Shown here: piece after piece, positions 8,895 through 16,435 of the stretch
Layout: each line of letters begins with the position of its first letter
How positions within the stretch are numbered: the first letter of the stretch is position 1
NCBI GenBank assembly: GCA_027061995.1
Contig: JAMOUT010000059.1
Coordinates: 1-40,455, forward strand
From: Candidatus Aminicenantota bacterium
GTDB taxonomy: Bacteria; Acidobacteriota; Aminicenantia; JAMOAD01
DNA: 40,455 nucleotides
Direction of reading: 5' to 3'
Notes under the pieces: generated by a model
Databases searched by the model: none
The model's input: only the letters and a program-made list of their open reading frames with translations
Told to the model about the DNA's origin: nothing
Translations under genes and position numbers: made by a program

Positions 8895-9584
8895 ATGAAC
8901 AATAAAATACAAATAGGAGAATTTTTATTCAGATACCGAGGAATAATTCCCATTCCTTTTATTATCCTAATATTAATTTTCGGTTCAAAACCTATTTCTT
9001 TGAATTTTAATTATCTGCCCCATATAGCAATAATAATATCAATCATAGGGGAAATCATAAGGTTTACAGTGGCAGGTTATGCCAAAGGGGAAACAAGCGG
9101 AAGAGGGAGCAATATAGCAGCTGATTTTATAACGGATTATGGTTTATACTCAATAGTAAGAAATCCCCTTTATATTGGGAATTTTTTAATTTTTCTCGGA
9201 TTTGTCATGTATTCGGGAAACATATTATTCACAGTATTAGGCTCAATTTTATTTTTTATCTATTACCATTATATTGTTCTGGCGGAAGAAAACTTCTTAA
9301 AAACAAAATTCAATGATAAATTTGATACTTTTGTTAATCAAACCGGGAGATTTTTTCCCAAGCACCTGAAATACACCTCTCCACCTTATAAGTTTAATTT
9401 TAAAGCCGCTGTTTTCAGAGAAAAAGATACGATTTTCATATGGATTATCTCTTTTCTATTAATAGATGCAAGATTATCAGGATTTTCCGCACCAAACAGA
9501 TTTAAAACATTTATATTTATAATCTCTTTTCTGTTTTGGATTATAATAAACACATATAAAAAGAATATAACAGATAAAGTATAA
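8895..9584 (+). CDS. ICMT-like membrane methyltransferase family protein
   Basis: An integral membrane protein of 229 residues from the isoprenylcysteine carboxyl methyltransferase / phospholipid methyltransferase-like family. The diagnostic SAM-site motifs are VRNPLYIGN at about residues 88-96 and a later EENFLKTKFNDKF...F segment. About four helices precede and surround these motifs, and two more hydrophobic segments form the C-terminus. The substrate cannot be told from sequence; bacterial members modify lipids or are uncharacterised. AGGAGA lies ahead of the ATG, and a TATAAT at 8872-8877 with a poor -35 may be its own promoter, so it need not belong to the phoH operon. Confidence 0.78.
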   Translation: MNNKIQIGEFLFRYRGIIPIPFIILILIFGSKPISLNFNYLPHIAIIISIIGEIIRFTVAGYAKGETSGRGSNIAADFITDYGLYSIVRNPLYIGNFLIFLGFVMYSGNILFTVLGSILFFIYYHYIVLAEENFLKTKFNDKFDTFVNQTGRFFPKHLKYTSPPYKFNFKAAVFREKDTIFIWIISFLLIDARLSGFSAPNRFKTFIFIISFLFWIIINTYKKNITDKV

Positions 9585-9653
9585 AAATATAATGCCATAG
9601 ACAGTTATGAACATGCTAAAAATCGTAATATTTTATTATCTCTGAGGTTTTGA

Positions 9654-10595
9654 TTGGTTGATAAAAATAAACTCGCCGGAACAATATACGCTGTAGCCGC
9701 ATTCTCTTTGTGGGGAATACTCCCGATTTATTGGAAATTTCTGAAAAAAGTTGATTCAATAGAGATTCTCGCTTACAGAATACTTTGGGCTTTCGTTTTT
9801 TTTATTACCCTTATTTTCATTCAAAACAGATTTAAAGAATTAAAACAATCGATAGCGGATAAAAAAACAAGAATATTACTTATAATTGCAGCAATCCTTA
9901 TAGGTTTTAATTGGTTTCTCTATGTTTGGGCTGTAAACCATAATAAAATAGTTGAAGCAAGTATGGGTTATTATATAAATCCATTATTAAGTGTTGTATT
10001 GGGAGTTGTTTTTCTTAAGGAAAAACTTAAAACAGAGCAAATAATAGCTTTTTTTATCGCAATAACAGGGGTTTTAATAATGATATTAAGATACGGTAAA
10101 ATCCCGTATATAGCGTTAGCTCTCGCCATTATGTTCGGATCATACGGACTTGTTAAAAAACTCGTAAAAATAAAAAGTCTTGTTAGTCTGACAATAGAAA
10201 CTTTTCTCCTTGTTCCCGTTTCATTGTTAATTATTTTATCAAGAGAGATTCATGGTAAAGGGGTTATATCAAATAATAATTGGCTTTTTTTGTTCCTATT
10301 AATCTTTGGTGGTGTTCTTACAGCTCTTCCCCTTTTCTTTTTTGTAAAATCAACAAAAAAAATAAAATTATCAAGCATTGGTTTCATACAATATTTAAGT
10401 CCGAGTTTAAATCTTTTAATCGGAATTTTTATCTATAAAGAGATTTTCACGAAAACTCATCTTATCAGTTTTTTATTTATTTGGATTGCTCTTTTGATTT
10501 TCTCAATCTCAAACATAAAAGAGATGATGGTGAAAAACGGAGAAGAACAGAATCAACTAAAAAATAATTCTTCCGTCAATAATATTCATTCATAA
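9654..10595 (+). CDS. rarD: RarD, EamA/DMT-superfamily permease
   Basis: A ten-helix inner-membrane permease of the drug/metabolite transporter superfamily (313 residues). The RarD hallmark is seen at the N-terminus (YAVAAFSLWGILPIYWKFL) with SIEILAYRILWAF after it, and two EamA repeats follow. The transported compound is not known for most members. The start is a TTG at 9654: GAGGT lies six or seven bases upstream and the encoded N-terminus fits the family; no suitable ATG exists before the first helix. Its 3' end overlaps the convergent ArsC-like gene by 20 bp. Confidence 0.9.
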   Translation: MVDKNKLAGTIYAVAAFSLWGILPIYWKFLKKVDSIEILAYRILWAFVFFITLIFIQNRFKELKQSIADKKTRILLIIAAILIGFNWFLYVWAVNHNKIVEASMGYYINPLLSVVLGVVFLKEKLKTEQIIAFFIAITGVLIMILRYGKIPYIALALAIMFGSYGLVKKLVKIKSLVSLTIETFLLVPVSLLIILSREIHGKGVISNNNWLFLFLLIFGGVLTALPLFFFVKSTKKIKLSSIGFIQYLSPSLNLLIGIFIYKEIFTKTHLISFLFIWIALLIFSISNIKEMMVKNGEEQNQLKNNSSVNNIHS

Positions 10596-11025
10596 GATTA
10601 AATATCTTATCTTTTAATATATCTCTGACTTCTCTGAATTTTTCCATTGGTTGCCCTACGGGATCTTCAATTTCCCAATCAATCATCTTTTTATGAGGAT
10701 ACCAAGGACACTCCACTCCGCAACCGAGAGTTACAAGCAAATCGGTTTCACCTTCAGGTATCTCTTCAAGATGTTTGGAATATTGATGAGAGATATCAAT
10801 GCCTATCTCTTTCATACTTTCGACAGCACCTTCGGCAACCCAACCCGCGGGATGTGTTCCCGCACTATATATTGTAAACTCACTATTAAACTCTTTTTCA
10901 TTAAAATAATTAGCCCATCCTTCGGAAATCTGAGATCTGCAAGAATTACCCAAACATACAAAAAGGATTTTTCTGACTTTCTTTTTGTCCGTATCTTTTT
11001 CATTTTCAATATTTAAATAATTCAT
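10576..11025 (-). CDS. ArsC-type arsenate reductase / LMW protein tyrosine phosphatase family
   Basis: A 149-residue cytosolic protein with the P-loop CLGNSCRS at 24-31, then the second part TLGCGVECPWYP (C102, C106) and DPVGQP. The P-loop cysteine plus two later cysteines is the arrangement of thioredoxin-coupled arsenate reductases, which pass a disulphide from the P-loop cysteine to the later pair. No arsR, arsB or acr3 is nearby, so arsenate reduction is inferred from the residues, not the context. The gene starts 20 bp inside the end of lpxB with GGAGAA ahead of its ATG, so it is probably the last gene of the lpxB transcript. An N-terminal charged extension of about 15 residues precedes the fold. 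Confidence 0.82.
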   Translation of the reverse strand: MNYLNIENEKDTDKKKVRKILFVCLGNSCRSQISEGWANYFNEKEFNSEFTIYSAGTHPAGWVAEGAVESMKEIGIDISHQYSKHLEEIPEGETDLLVTLGCGVECPWYPHKKMIDWEIEDPVGQPMEKFREVRDILKDKIFNLMNEYY

Positions 11026-12154
11026 TATCTTTCTCCTTCAATTGTTTCCAAATTATGTATGCAGCTTTTTTAGAGCCGTTTTTTACACCTTCATATTGAG
11101 AAAGTATATTATCATATTCATCCATAAGAGATTTCACCCGTTGTTTATTATCGATAAATTCAACAGCAGCTTTAAATATATTCTCACCTGTTAAATCATC
11201 CTGAATTATTTCGGGTATTATTCTTTTTCCCGCCAATATATTCACTATGGAATAATTTGATATCTTTATAAAGGATTTTCCCATAATATATGTCGGTTTA
11301 CTCACTTTATATATTACAACAACAGGTTTTTTTAAAATCATCGCTTCAAAATTCGATGTTCCGCTCGTAGATATTATCACATCTGCATTTTTCATTACGG
11401 AATATTTATTTTCCGAATATACATCAACCCCTGTTTTTTCGTATTTTTTAAAATAAGAATCACTAAGATGAGAAGCTTTTATAAGGGAGAATTTTATATT
11501 ATTATATTTTTTTCTCAAAAGAGAGACAGCTTCCAAAATATGAGGAGTATGAAATTTTAGTTCAGAGCTGCGACTTCCCGGCATTAGGACAATATGAATT
11601 TTACCTTCGTGATTATATTTTTCGGCAGCCTCATTTTCCGATAATTGAGGTTTGACTATTTCAAATATCGGATGTCCCACAAATTCATAATCTATCCCCT
11701 CTTTTTCATATATTTTTTTCTCAAACGGGAATATTAAAAGGATTTTATCAACATATTTTTTTATTTTTTTTATCCTATTGTATCTCCACGCCCAAACAGT
11801 GGGAGATATATAATAAACAACTTTTATCCCCCTTTTTTTCAGTTGTTTTGCAAGAGAGAGATTGAAATCGGGAAAATCAATTAAGACAGCAAGCGATGGT
11901 TTTCTTTTATCCACCTCTTTTAATATATCTTTTTTTATATTTAAAATTCTTTTTATATGAAATATCACTTCAAATATTCCTATAAGGGAAAGTTCATTTA
12001 TATGATACAGATTATCACACCCCTCCTTTTGCATCATATCCCCCCCCGTTCCCCAAAAATCATAGTTAGGATCAAGCTTTTTAAATTCCTTTATCAACAT
12101 TGCCCCGTAATTTTCAGCTGAACTCTCTCCCGCAATTATAAGGATATTATTCAT
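11006..12154 (-). CDS. lpxB: Lipid-A-disaccharide synthase
   Basis: A GT19 glycosyltransferase that joins UDP-2,3-diacylglucosamine and lipid X into the lipid A disaccharide on the inner membrane face. The motifs are GESSAENYGAMLI near the start, GTGGDMMQKEG, the central VYYISPTVWAWR, then FVGHPIFE and the UDP-site LMPGSRSSEL. The 382-residue length is normal. I use the ATG at 12154, since GGAGGT lies upstream and MNNILIIAGESS is the family start; the frame opens eight codons earlier without support. It overlaps the upstream pseudopilin-like gene by 8 bp. Its presence implies an LPS-bearing outer membrane. Other lpx genes are outside the window. Confidence 0.94.
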   Translation of the reverse strand: MNNILIIAGESSAENYGAMLIKEFKKLDPNYDFWGTGGDMMQKEGCDNLYHINELSLIGIFEVIFHIKRILNIKKDILKEVDKRKPSLAVLIDFPDFNLSLAKQLKKRGIKVVYYISPTVWAWRYNRIKKIKKYVDKILLIFPFEKKIYEKEGIDYEFVGHPIFEIVKPQLSENEAAEKYNHEGKIHIVLMPGSRSSELKFHTPHILEAVSLLRKKYNNIKFSLIKASHLSDSYFKKYEKTGVDVYSENKYSVMKNADVIISTSGTSNFEAMILKKPVVVIYKVSKPTYIMGKSFIKISNYSIVNILAGKRIIPEIIQDDLTGENIFKAAVEFIDNKQRVKSLMDEYDNILSQYEGVKNGSKKAAYIIWKQLKEKDNELFKY

Positions 12155-12692
12155 TCCCACTCTTACCTCCGATAACAATGAATTCAGGTATTTTATCTTT
12201 TATTCCGTATGCAAAAAGCCATTCATCATAATACTCTTTCTTTTTATAAATCTTGTATCCTTTCTTATGAACAGGACTTACAACTCCCACGATCCTGTAT
12301 CCCCCTTTATATTTATCCCATAAATAATAGGGAATCACAACAAATTTTGATCTTCCCCCCTGTCTTGAAAGGGATACTATATTCCATTTCCCCTCTTTTG
12401 AGAATGGTTCTTTATAAAGTTTTCTTAAAATTTTTTTTTCATAAAGCTCTTTTAAACTTTTGGGAAAAGCTCCCGGATATTTTGTTTGATAGTTTCTTAT
12501 TGCAGTTACATATTGATTACCTCTGAAAATCAACTCCTGCTCATTGTCTCTTTTCAAAATATATTCCCACGATTCAAAAGATTTCAGGAACATTACAGAT
12601 ATAACAATTATCATAAAGAGAACCATTATATATAAGAATCCCCGTTTTCCTCTGTTTTTATCAACCTGTTTAATCTTCGTAAAAGATTTCAT
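12147..12692 (-). CDS. Pseudopilin-like membrane-anchored protein
   Basis: A 181-residue protein with a basic N-terminus ending KRGF, directly followed by a hydrophobic helix at about residues 19-37, then a soluble domain. The segment around RGNQYVTAIRNYQTKYPGAF with PKSLKELYE resembles type II secretion/pilin-type proteins in which an N-terminal helix leads into a short repeat of this form. The usual GFTLIE cleavage site is replaced by GFLYIM, so processing by a prepilin peptidase is uncertain. No other secretion or pilus gene is present. The start has no ribosome site but a strong extended -10 just upstream. It is the first gene of the operon with lpxB and the ArsC-like gene. Confidence 0.6.
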   Translation of the reverse strand: MKSFTKIKQVDKNRGKRGFLYIMVLFMIIVISVMFLKSFESWEYILKRDNEQELIFRGNQYVTAIRNYQTKYPGAFPKSLKELYEKKILRKLYKEPFSKEGKWNIVSLSRQGGRSKFVVIPYYLWDKYKGGYRIVGVVSPVHKKGYKIYKKKEYYDEWLFAYGIKDKIPEFIVIGGKSGNE

Positions 12693-12697
12693 AAAAA

Positions 12698-12706
12698 ATT
12701 ATAACA
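12698..12706 (-). promoter_or_regulatory. Extended -10 promoter, leaderless arrangement
   Basis: TGTTATAAT on the minus strand is an extended -10 element. The predicted start is near 12691, within the start codon (12692-12690) of the pseudopilin-like gene, so the mRNA would be leaderless. The -35 region (TTCAAA at 18-bp spacing) is weak. Confidence 0.5.
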
Positions 12707-12741
12707 TAAAAAACAGAATATTTTGAAAATAACACCTTTTC

Positions 12742-13431
12742 TTAGGAAATATCTCTTATCTTTATTTTTTTACCGAGAAATTTCGGTTTATTGTTAATTA
12801 AAAGATCAATGACCATTTTAACCCTTGCAAGTTTTTCCCTTATCAACACATGCAAACCGTATTTTGGTTCAATCCCTTTGGCAGCAAACCCTATTGCTTT
12901 TATCCCTTTTCTTTCGGCTATAAATATCGCTCTTTCAATATGAAATTTTTGAGAAATTATTGTTATTTTATTCAATCCGAAAACCTCTTTTGCACGAACA
13001 ACCGAATCAAAAGTCCTAAACCCAGCATAATCAAGATAAATTCTTTCGGGAGGAATTCCCATTTTTATCAAATCCTTTCTCATAAGTTTCGGTTCATTAT
13101 ACCTTATTCTTCTATTATCTCCGCTTACAATTAAAAACTCAACTTTCCCTTTTTTATAAAGTTGAGAAGCAGCTGTTATCCTGTATTTATAATACAGATT
13201 TATCTTTTTTCTCGCCCGATATTTTGATGTTCCAAGCACTAACCCGACTTTATTTCTCGGAATATCATATATTGAGCCATATATTTTATCTTTTGTATTC
13301 AAACTCACCAAAAAATCTATGAATAAAACCACAAAAACAGATATAATAAACAGGTAAAAAACAGATATTACTATTTTACGAATCAATTTTTTCAAATTAA
13401 AAATCCCTTTTGTTTTTTCCCCTATATTCAT
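12742..13431 (-). CDS. SanA/YdcF-like DUF218 membrane protein
   Basis: A 229-residue protein with one N-terminal membrane helix at about 20-42 followed by a DUF218 domain. Seen are GLVLGTS near the domain start, VSGDNR, the PERIYLDYAGFRTFDSVVRAK stretch in two parts, and QKFHIERAIFIAERKG. This is the layout of SanA, an inner-membrane protein facing the periplasm that affects envelope barrier function in enterobacteria; the biochemical activity is unknown. No ribosome site precedes the ATG; an extended -10 ends ten bases upstream. A TTG twelve codons in, preceded by AAGGGA, is an alternative start just before the membrane helix. Confidence 0.8.
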   Translation of the reverse strand: MNIGEKTKGIFNLKKLIRKIVISVFYLFIISVFVVLFIDFLVSLNTKDKIYGSIYDIPRNKVGLVLGTSKYRARKKINLYYKYRITAASQLYKKGKVEFLIVSGDNRRIRYNEPKLMRKDLIKMGIPPERIYLDYAGFRTFDSVVRAKEVFGLNKITIISQKFHIERAIFIAERKGIKAIGFAAKGIEPKYGLHVLIREKLARVKMVIDLLINNKPKFLGKKIKIRDIS

Positions 13432-13440
13432 AATACAATT

Positions 13441-13449
13441 ATTTTATCA
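13441..13449 (-). promoter_or_regulatory. Extended -10 promoter of the SanA-like gene
   Basis: TGATAAAAT on the minus strand places a start near 13434, only three bases before the ATG. The same nonamer occurs before the DUF89 gene and inside the ORP-like operon. Confidence 0.4.
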
Positions 13450-13497
13450 TAAAAGGAAAGAATGAAAAATGATTTTGATTATATTAAAATAATTTTT

Positions 13498-13546
13498 CAG
13501 ATTTTTCCGTATATAAGAATACTAAAACTTTTTCGGGAAAAATCTG
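13498..13546. terminator. Inverted repeat after the ORP-like operon (possible terminator)
   Basis: CAGATTTTTCC (13498-13508) pairs perfectly with GGAAAAATCTG (13536-13546) across a 27-base loop, just downstream of the last ORP-like gene. There is no pure T run after the stem, so efficient intrinsic termination is doubtful. Confidence 0.35.
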
Positions 13547-13565
13547 GATTATTGCAAAATTCTTA

Positions 13566-13898
13566 TTAATTCCTTCTCTGTTTTATCCACTCCGCAACAG
13601 CTTCATCAACAGTTTTCGCTTTTGTAAGAAAAGTTTCTATATTCAACTCTGTTACAAGTTTTTTTCTTGATTCCTCACCCATTCTTTTTGCAACAAAAAC
13701 CTTGCAATCATCAAGAAATTTTATAATAAGACGGGGGTCATCATGATGCTGACCTTTTGAATAGGGATTTACCCTTTTCTCAATCAGATTTCCCTCATCA
13801 TCATATATAAAATAATAGGGAGATATTCCAAAGTGCCCGACCCATAAACTCTTTTCATCTTTACCGACTCCTACGGCAATATACTTTCTCTCACTCAT
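13566..13898 (-). CDS. NifX/NafY-fold (dinitrogenase Fe-Mo cofactor family) protein
   Basis: A 110-residue single-domain protein of the PF02579 family, whose members bind iron-molybdenum cofactor precursors or, in orange proteins, a Mo-Cu cluster. The family pattern is visible as GVGKDEKSLWVGHFGISPYY followed by FIYDDEG, then NPYSKGQHHDD and a closing TVDEAVAEWI helix. The HH pair and a single cysteine (DDCKVFVAKRMG) are candidate metal ligands. It is the last gene of the ORP-like operon; GGAGG precedes its start, which overlaps the stop of the DUF59 gene (TAATG). No nifHDK genes are present, so a nitrogenase role is unlikely. Confidence 0.82.
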   Translation of the reverse strand: MSERKYIAVGVGKDEKSLWVGHFGISPYYFIYDDEGNLIEKRVNPYSKGQHHDDPRLIIKFLDDCKVFVAKRMGEESRKKLVTELNIETFLTKAKTVDEAVAEWIKQRRN

Positions 13899-14212
13899 TA
13901 ATTTTCCTCCTTTTCTTTTTCATCAAGTTGTTTAAGATACTCCATCGCTTGTTTTGCATAAACAAAATCAATAACTTCCATATCAACTTTTTTCACCCCT
14001 TCAACTTTTACTATAGCTTGCTTTATCATAAGAGCAAGTTGAATTCCTATGGGACAAATAAAAGCTGTAGGCTTAAAAACAAGGGAAACTTCTCCTGTTT
14101 TTTCATCAGCTTTCAAATCACGAACAAGCTTCAAAGACACGACATCCTGTCTTAATTCGGGATCATAAACCTGTTTAAGTTCATTTATTATTCTCTCTTC
14201 CAAATTATTCAT
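13898..14212 (-). CDS. MIP18/DUF59-family Fe-S assembly protein
   Basis: A 104-residue protein of the SufT/PaaD/MIP18 (DUF59) family, which helps deliver or mature Fe-S clusters. It has the usual start LEERIINELKQVYDPELRQD followed by VVSLKLVRDLKAD, then a beta segment and TAFICPIGIQLALMIKQAI with one conserved cysteine. The more common variant carries DPE and a TxxxCP motif; here the form is TAFICP, which fits. It overlaps the upstream ATPase by four bases (ATGA) and the downstream NifX-like gene by one, so the partners are clearly co-translated. A role in loading clusters onto the two ferredoxin-ATPases is an inference from position. Confidence 0.85.
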   Translation of the reverse strand: MNNLEERIINELKQVYDPELRQDVVSLKLVRDLKADEKTGEVSLVFKPTAFICPIGIQLALMIKQAIVKVEGVKKVDMEVIDFVYAKQAMEYLKQLDEKEKEEN

Positions 14213-15093
14213 TTTAATCCCTCTAATATTTTTTTAAACATCTTATCAAAAATATCTCTTAATTCCGGGCATCCGTCAGTTGTAAATTTCAGATCCACCA
14301 ATGAATCAACAACACACCTTGAAAAAGGGATTTCACCTATCACCGGAATATCTCTTTTATTGGCATAATCTTTTATTGATTGAGTGTTTTTTTCATTTAA
14401 AGTGGCTTTATTAATTATTATCCCTACGGGAACATTAAAATGTTTTGCGGTTGCTATAGCTCTCTCCATATCATGAATAGCCGAAAGAGTTGGTTCGGCG
14501 GCTATAATAGCATAACTTGCCCCGGACAGAGAGGATGTTACAGGGCAACCTATCCCCGGAGGGCCGTCAACAACGATTAACGGGATATCATTTTCATCGG
14601 TTATAAGATGAGCTTGATGTTTAACCATTGTAACAAGATTTCCCGAGTTTTCAGCTCCCGGATAAAGTTTTGCATGAACCATCTTACCGGAATTCGTATC
14701 CGATACATACCATTCTCCTACTGTCTGAGGTATCATATCAATCGCATCAACAGGGCAAACAAGTTGACAAAGGCCGCACCCGTCACATCTGAAAGGATTG
14801 ACTATATATTCCGAATTAATAATGTCTATAGCTTCAAATCTGCAATACTGCCTGCAAAGATCACATGAAGTGCATGCGTCATTTCTTATCTCTGCAATAG
14901 ATTTCCCGATAAAACTCTCTTTTTTAAGTATTCTCGGAGCAAGAAGAATATGCATATCAGCCGCATCAACATCAGCATCGGCAATAACAAATTCATATCC
15001 GTTTTTATAAAGCCAATTAACGAACGATGATGTTATGGTTGTTTTACCTGTTCCCCCTTTTCCACTTATAAACACTATCTCTTTTGCTCTCAT
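14209..15093 (-). CDS. MinD/ParA-type ATPase with inserted 2[4Fe-4S] ferredoxin domain (ORP-type)
   Basis: A 294-residue deviant-Walker-A ATPase: SGKGGTGKTT at 10-19, DADVDAADMH after the Walker region, and VVDGPPGIGCPV as Walker B/switch. Between the first and second parts of the ATPase sits a ferredoxin insert with Cys 74, 77, 80, 84 and 103, 106, 109, 113, enough for two [4Fe-4S] clusters. This architecture is typical of the ATPases in the Desulfovibrio orange-protein operon and of many anaerobic archaea and bacteria. It resembles its neighbour (15090-15923) in layout but not closely in sequence, so the two may form a heterodimer. Four-base overlaps join it to both neighbours. Confidence 0.9.
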   Translation of the reverse strand: MRAKEIVFISGKGGTGKTTITSSFVNWLYKNGYEFVIADADVDAADMHILLAPRILKKESFIGKSIAEIRNDACTSCDLCRQYCRFEAIDIINSEYIVNPFRCDGCGLCQLVCPVDAIDMIPQTVGEWYVSDTNSGKMVHAKLYPGAENSGNLVTMVKHQAHLITDENDIPLIVVDGPPGIGCPVTSSLSGASYAIIAAEPTLSAIHDMERAIATAKHFNVPVGIIINKATLNEKNTQSIKDYANKRDIPVIGEIPFSRCVVDSLVDLKFTTDGCPELRDIFDKMFKKILEGLK

Positions 15094-15923
15094 TTCAGCC
15101 TCCTTTCGATTTTCTGATAAAGCTCTTTCATCCCTTGCTCAAATCTCGCAAAAGGAAGTTCCCCTTTAGAATATCCTTTTGCTATCTCTTCCTCAAAAGG
15201 TATTCTGTAGATTATCTCTATGTTTTCTTTTTTCGCATACTCTTCCAAGCTCGTATTACCCTCTTTATACTTATTTTCAACAATGGAAAAAGGCTTACCG
15301 AGATCTCGAACAAGTTCCACTGTCAGAGAAAGATCATGTATTCCGAAAGGTGTTGGTTCGCTTACAAGCAAAACATAATCAACATCCCTTAGAACCTCCA
15401 CAACAGGACATGAAGTTCCCGGAGGAGCATCTATTATAACCTTTTCATCATCTTTAATCTCTCTTTTTACTGCACTGATTAATGGCACAGCCGTAGGCTC
15501 TCCGAGATTAAGCAACCCTCCTAGAAACCTGACATCTCCGGCTTTTCCCTTTCTTATAATACCCTTTTTTCTCGGAACTTCAACAAGAGCCCCCTTTTCA
15601 GGACAAACATAAGAACAAATTCCGCATGAATGACAAAGTTCGGGGAAAAAAAGCCACTTTTTTGTCGGTTTTATAATAACAAGAGCTTTATAAGGACATT
15701 CATCAGCGCAAATTCCGCAAAAGGTGCATTTATCATCTTTTATCTCGGGAACAAGTTCCGAAAAATCTTTTTCCTCCGTTATCTCTGGTTTTAAAAAAAA
15801 ATGACCGTTCGGTTCTTCCACATCAGTGTCAACATATAATGCAGGTCTGTTTGCATAAGCAAAGAGGGTTGTAAAGGTTGTTTTACCTGTCCCCCCTTTT
15901 CCCGATGCTATCGCTATTTTCAT
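15090..15923 (-). CDS. MinD/ParA-type ATPase with inserted 2[4Fe-4S] ferredoxin domain (second copy)
   Basis: A 277-residue paralogue of the downstream ATPase. The P-loop ASGKGGTGKTT is at 6-16; the ferredoxin insert has Cys 66, 69, 72, 76 and 97, 100, 103, 107; VIIDAPPGTSCPV is the Walker B/switch region, and its CP is the motif in Mrp/NBP35-like ATPases. The role is probably ATP-driven insertion or transfer of a metal cluster into the NifX-fold proteins encoded around it, by analogy with Mrp/ApbC scaffolds. That role is inferred. It overlaps the downstream ATPase by four bases and lies ten bases after the preceding NifX-like gene. Confidence 0.9.
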   Translation of the reverse strand: MKIAIASGKGGTGKTTFTTLFAYANRPALYVDTDVEEPNGHFFLKPEITEEKDFSELVPEIKDDKCTFCGICADECPYKALVIIKPTKKWLFFPELCHSCGICSYVCPEKGALVEVPRKKGIIRKGKAGDVRFLGGLLNLGEPTAVPLISAVKREIKDDEKVIIDAPPGTSCPVVEVLRDVDYVLLVSEPTPFGIHDLSLTVELVRDLGKPFSIVENKYKEGNTSLEEYAKKENIEIIYRIPFEEEIAKGYSKGELPFARFEQGMKELYQKIERRLK

Positions 15924-15932
15924 GATTTACCT

Positions 15933-16319
15933 CTATTCATTATGATGAGGAAATATTTTATCAGCTTGTTCATGAGATGTTGCCGACATAACCTCTTTTA
16001 ATTTTCCATTAAGATAATTTTTTATCGCTTCTTCTATTGTCATATCCTCATCAGCTTTATACATTTTTATATCACCCTCTTTTAATACTCTATGAGCATT
16101 AGGACCGAAATTAGTTGATATTGCAACCGTAGAACCTGTTTTAATAACAGTTTGGGCTAAAGAGATTCCTACGGATGATTGCCCCGCTTTATAAGGATTT
16201 TCTTTTGCTTCAAACTCTTTTGTTTCAGTATCATAAATTATAAAATAATCACACCTTCCGAATTTAGGATCTACCTTACTTTTTAAAGAATTACCCGTTG
16301 AAGTTATAAATATTTTCAT
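15933..16319 (-). CDS. NifX/NafY-fold protein with His-rich C-terminus
   Basis: A 128-residue PF02579 protein. The core is seen in KVDPKFGRCDYFIIYDTETK, NPYKAGQSSVGISLAQTVI, then ISTNFGPNAHRVL and a closing MTIEEAIKNYLNGKL helix. The GR-C pair in FGRCDYF and the His in NAHRVL are candidate metal ligands, and the tail ends KIFPHHNE, a possible metal-binding end. GGAGAG lies ahead of the ATG, and an extended -10 (16342-16350) upstream suggests a second promoter. The gap of 116 bases to the preceding gene holds a nested hairpin, so this gene may start a sub-operon. Confidence 0.83.
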   Translation of the reverse strand: MKIFITSTGNSLKSKVDPKFGRCDYFIIYDTETKEFEAKENPYKAGQSSVGISLAQTVIKTGSTVAISTNFGPNAHRVLKEGDIKMYKADEDMTIEEAIKNYLNGKLKEVMSATSHEQADKIFPHHNE

Positions 16320-16341
16320 TTTTTTCTCTCCTTTTTATACT

Positions 16342-16350
16342 ATTTTATCA
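16342..16350 (-). promoter_or_regulatory. Possible internal promoter (extended -10) in the ORP-like operon
   Basis: TGATAAAAT lies on the minus strand 22 bases before the gene ending at 15933, with GGAGAG between. The -35 region is poor. It would let the ATPase half of the operon be expressed without sigma-54. Confidence 0.35.
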
Positions 16351-16410
16351 CATCCCATAATAATTAACTCCTCCCCAAATTAATGGGGAGGAGTTATTCT
16401 TAAGGGATGT
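16350..16410. repeat. Nested inverted repeat between two ORP-like genes
   Basis: An inner perfect stem AACTCCTCCCC/GGGGAGGAGTT (16366-16376 with 16385-16395, 8-base loop) sits inside outer arms ACATCCC/GGGATGT (16350-16356 with 16404-16410). It is too strong to be chance. With no long T run after it on the minus strand, it is more likely an mRNA stability or attenuation element than a simple terminator. Confidence 0.7.
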
Positions 16411-16435
16411 TTATGAAAAAAACTCTGTTTTTCTA

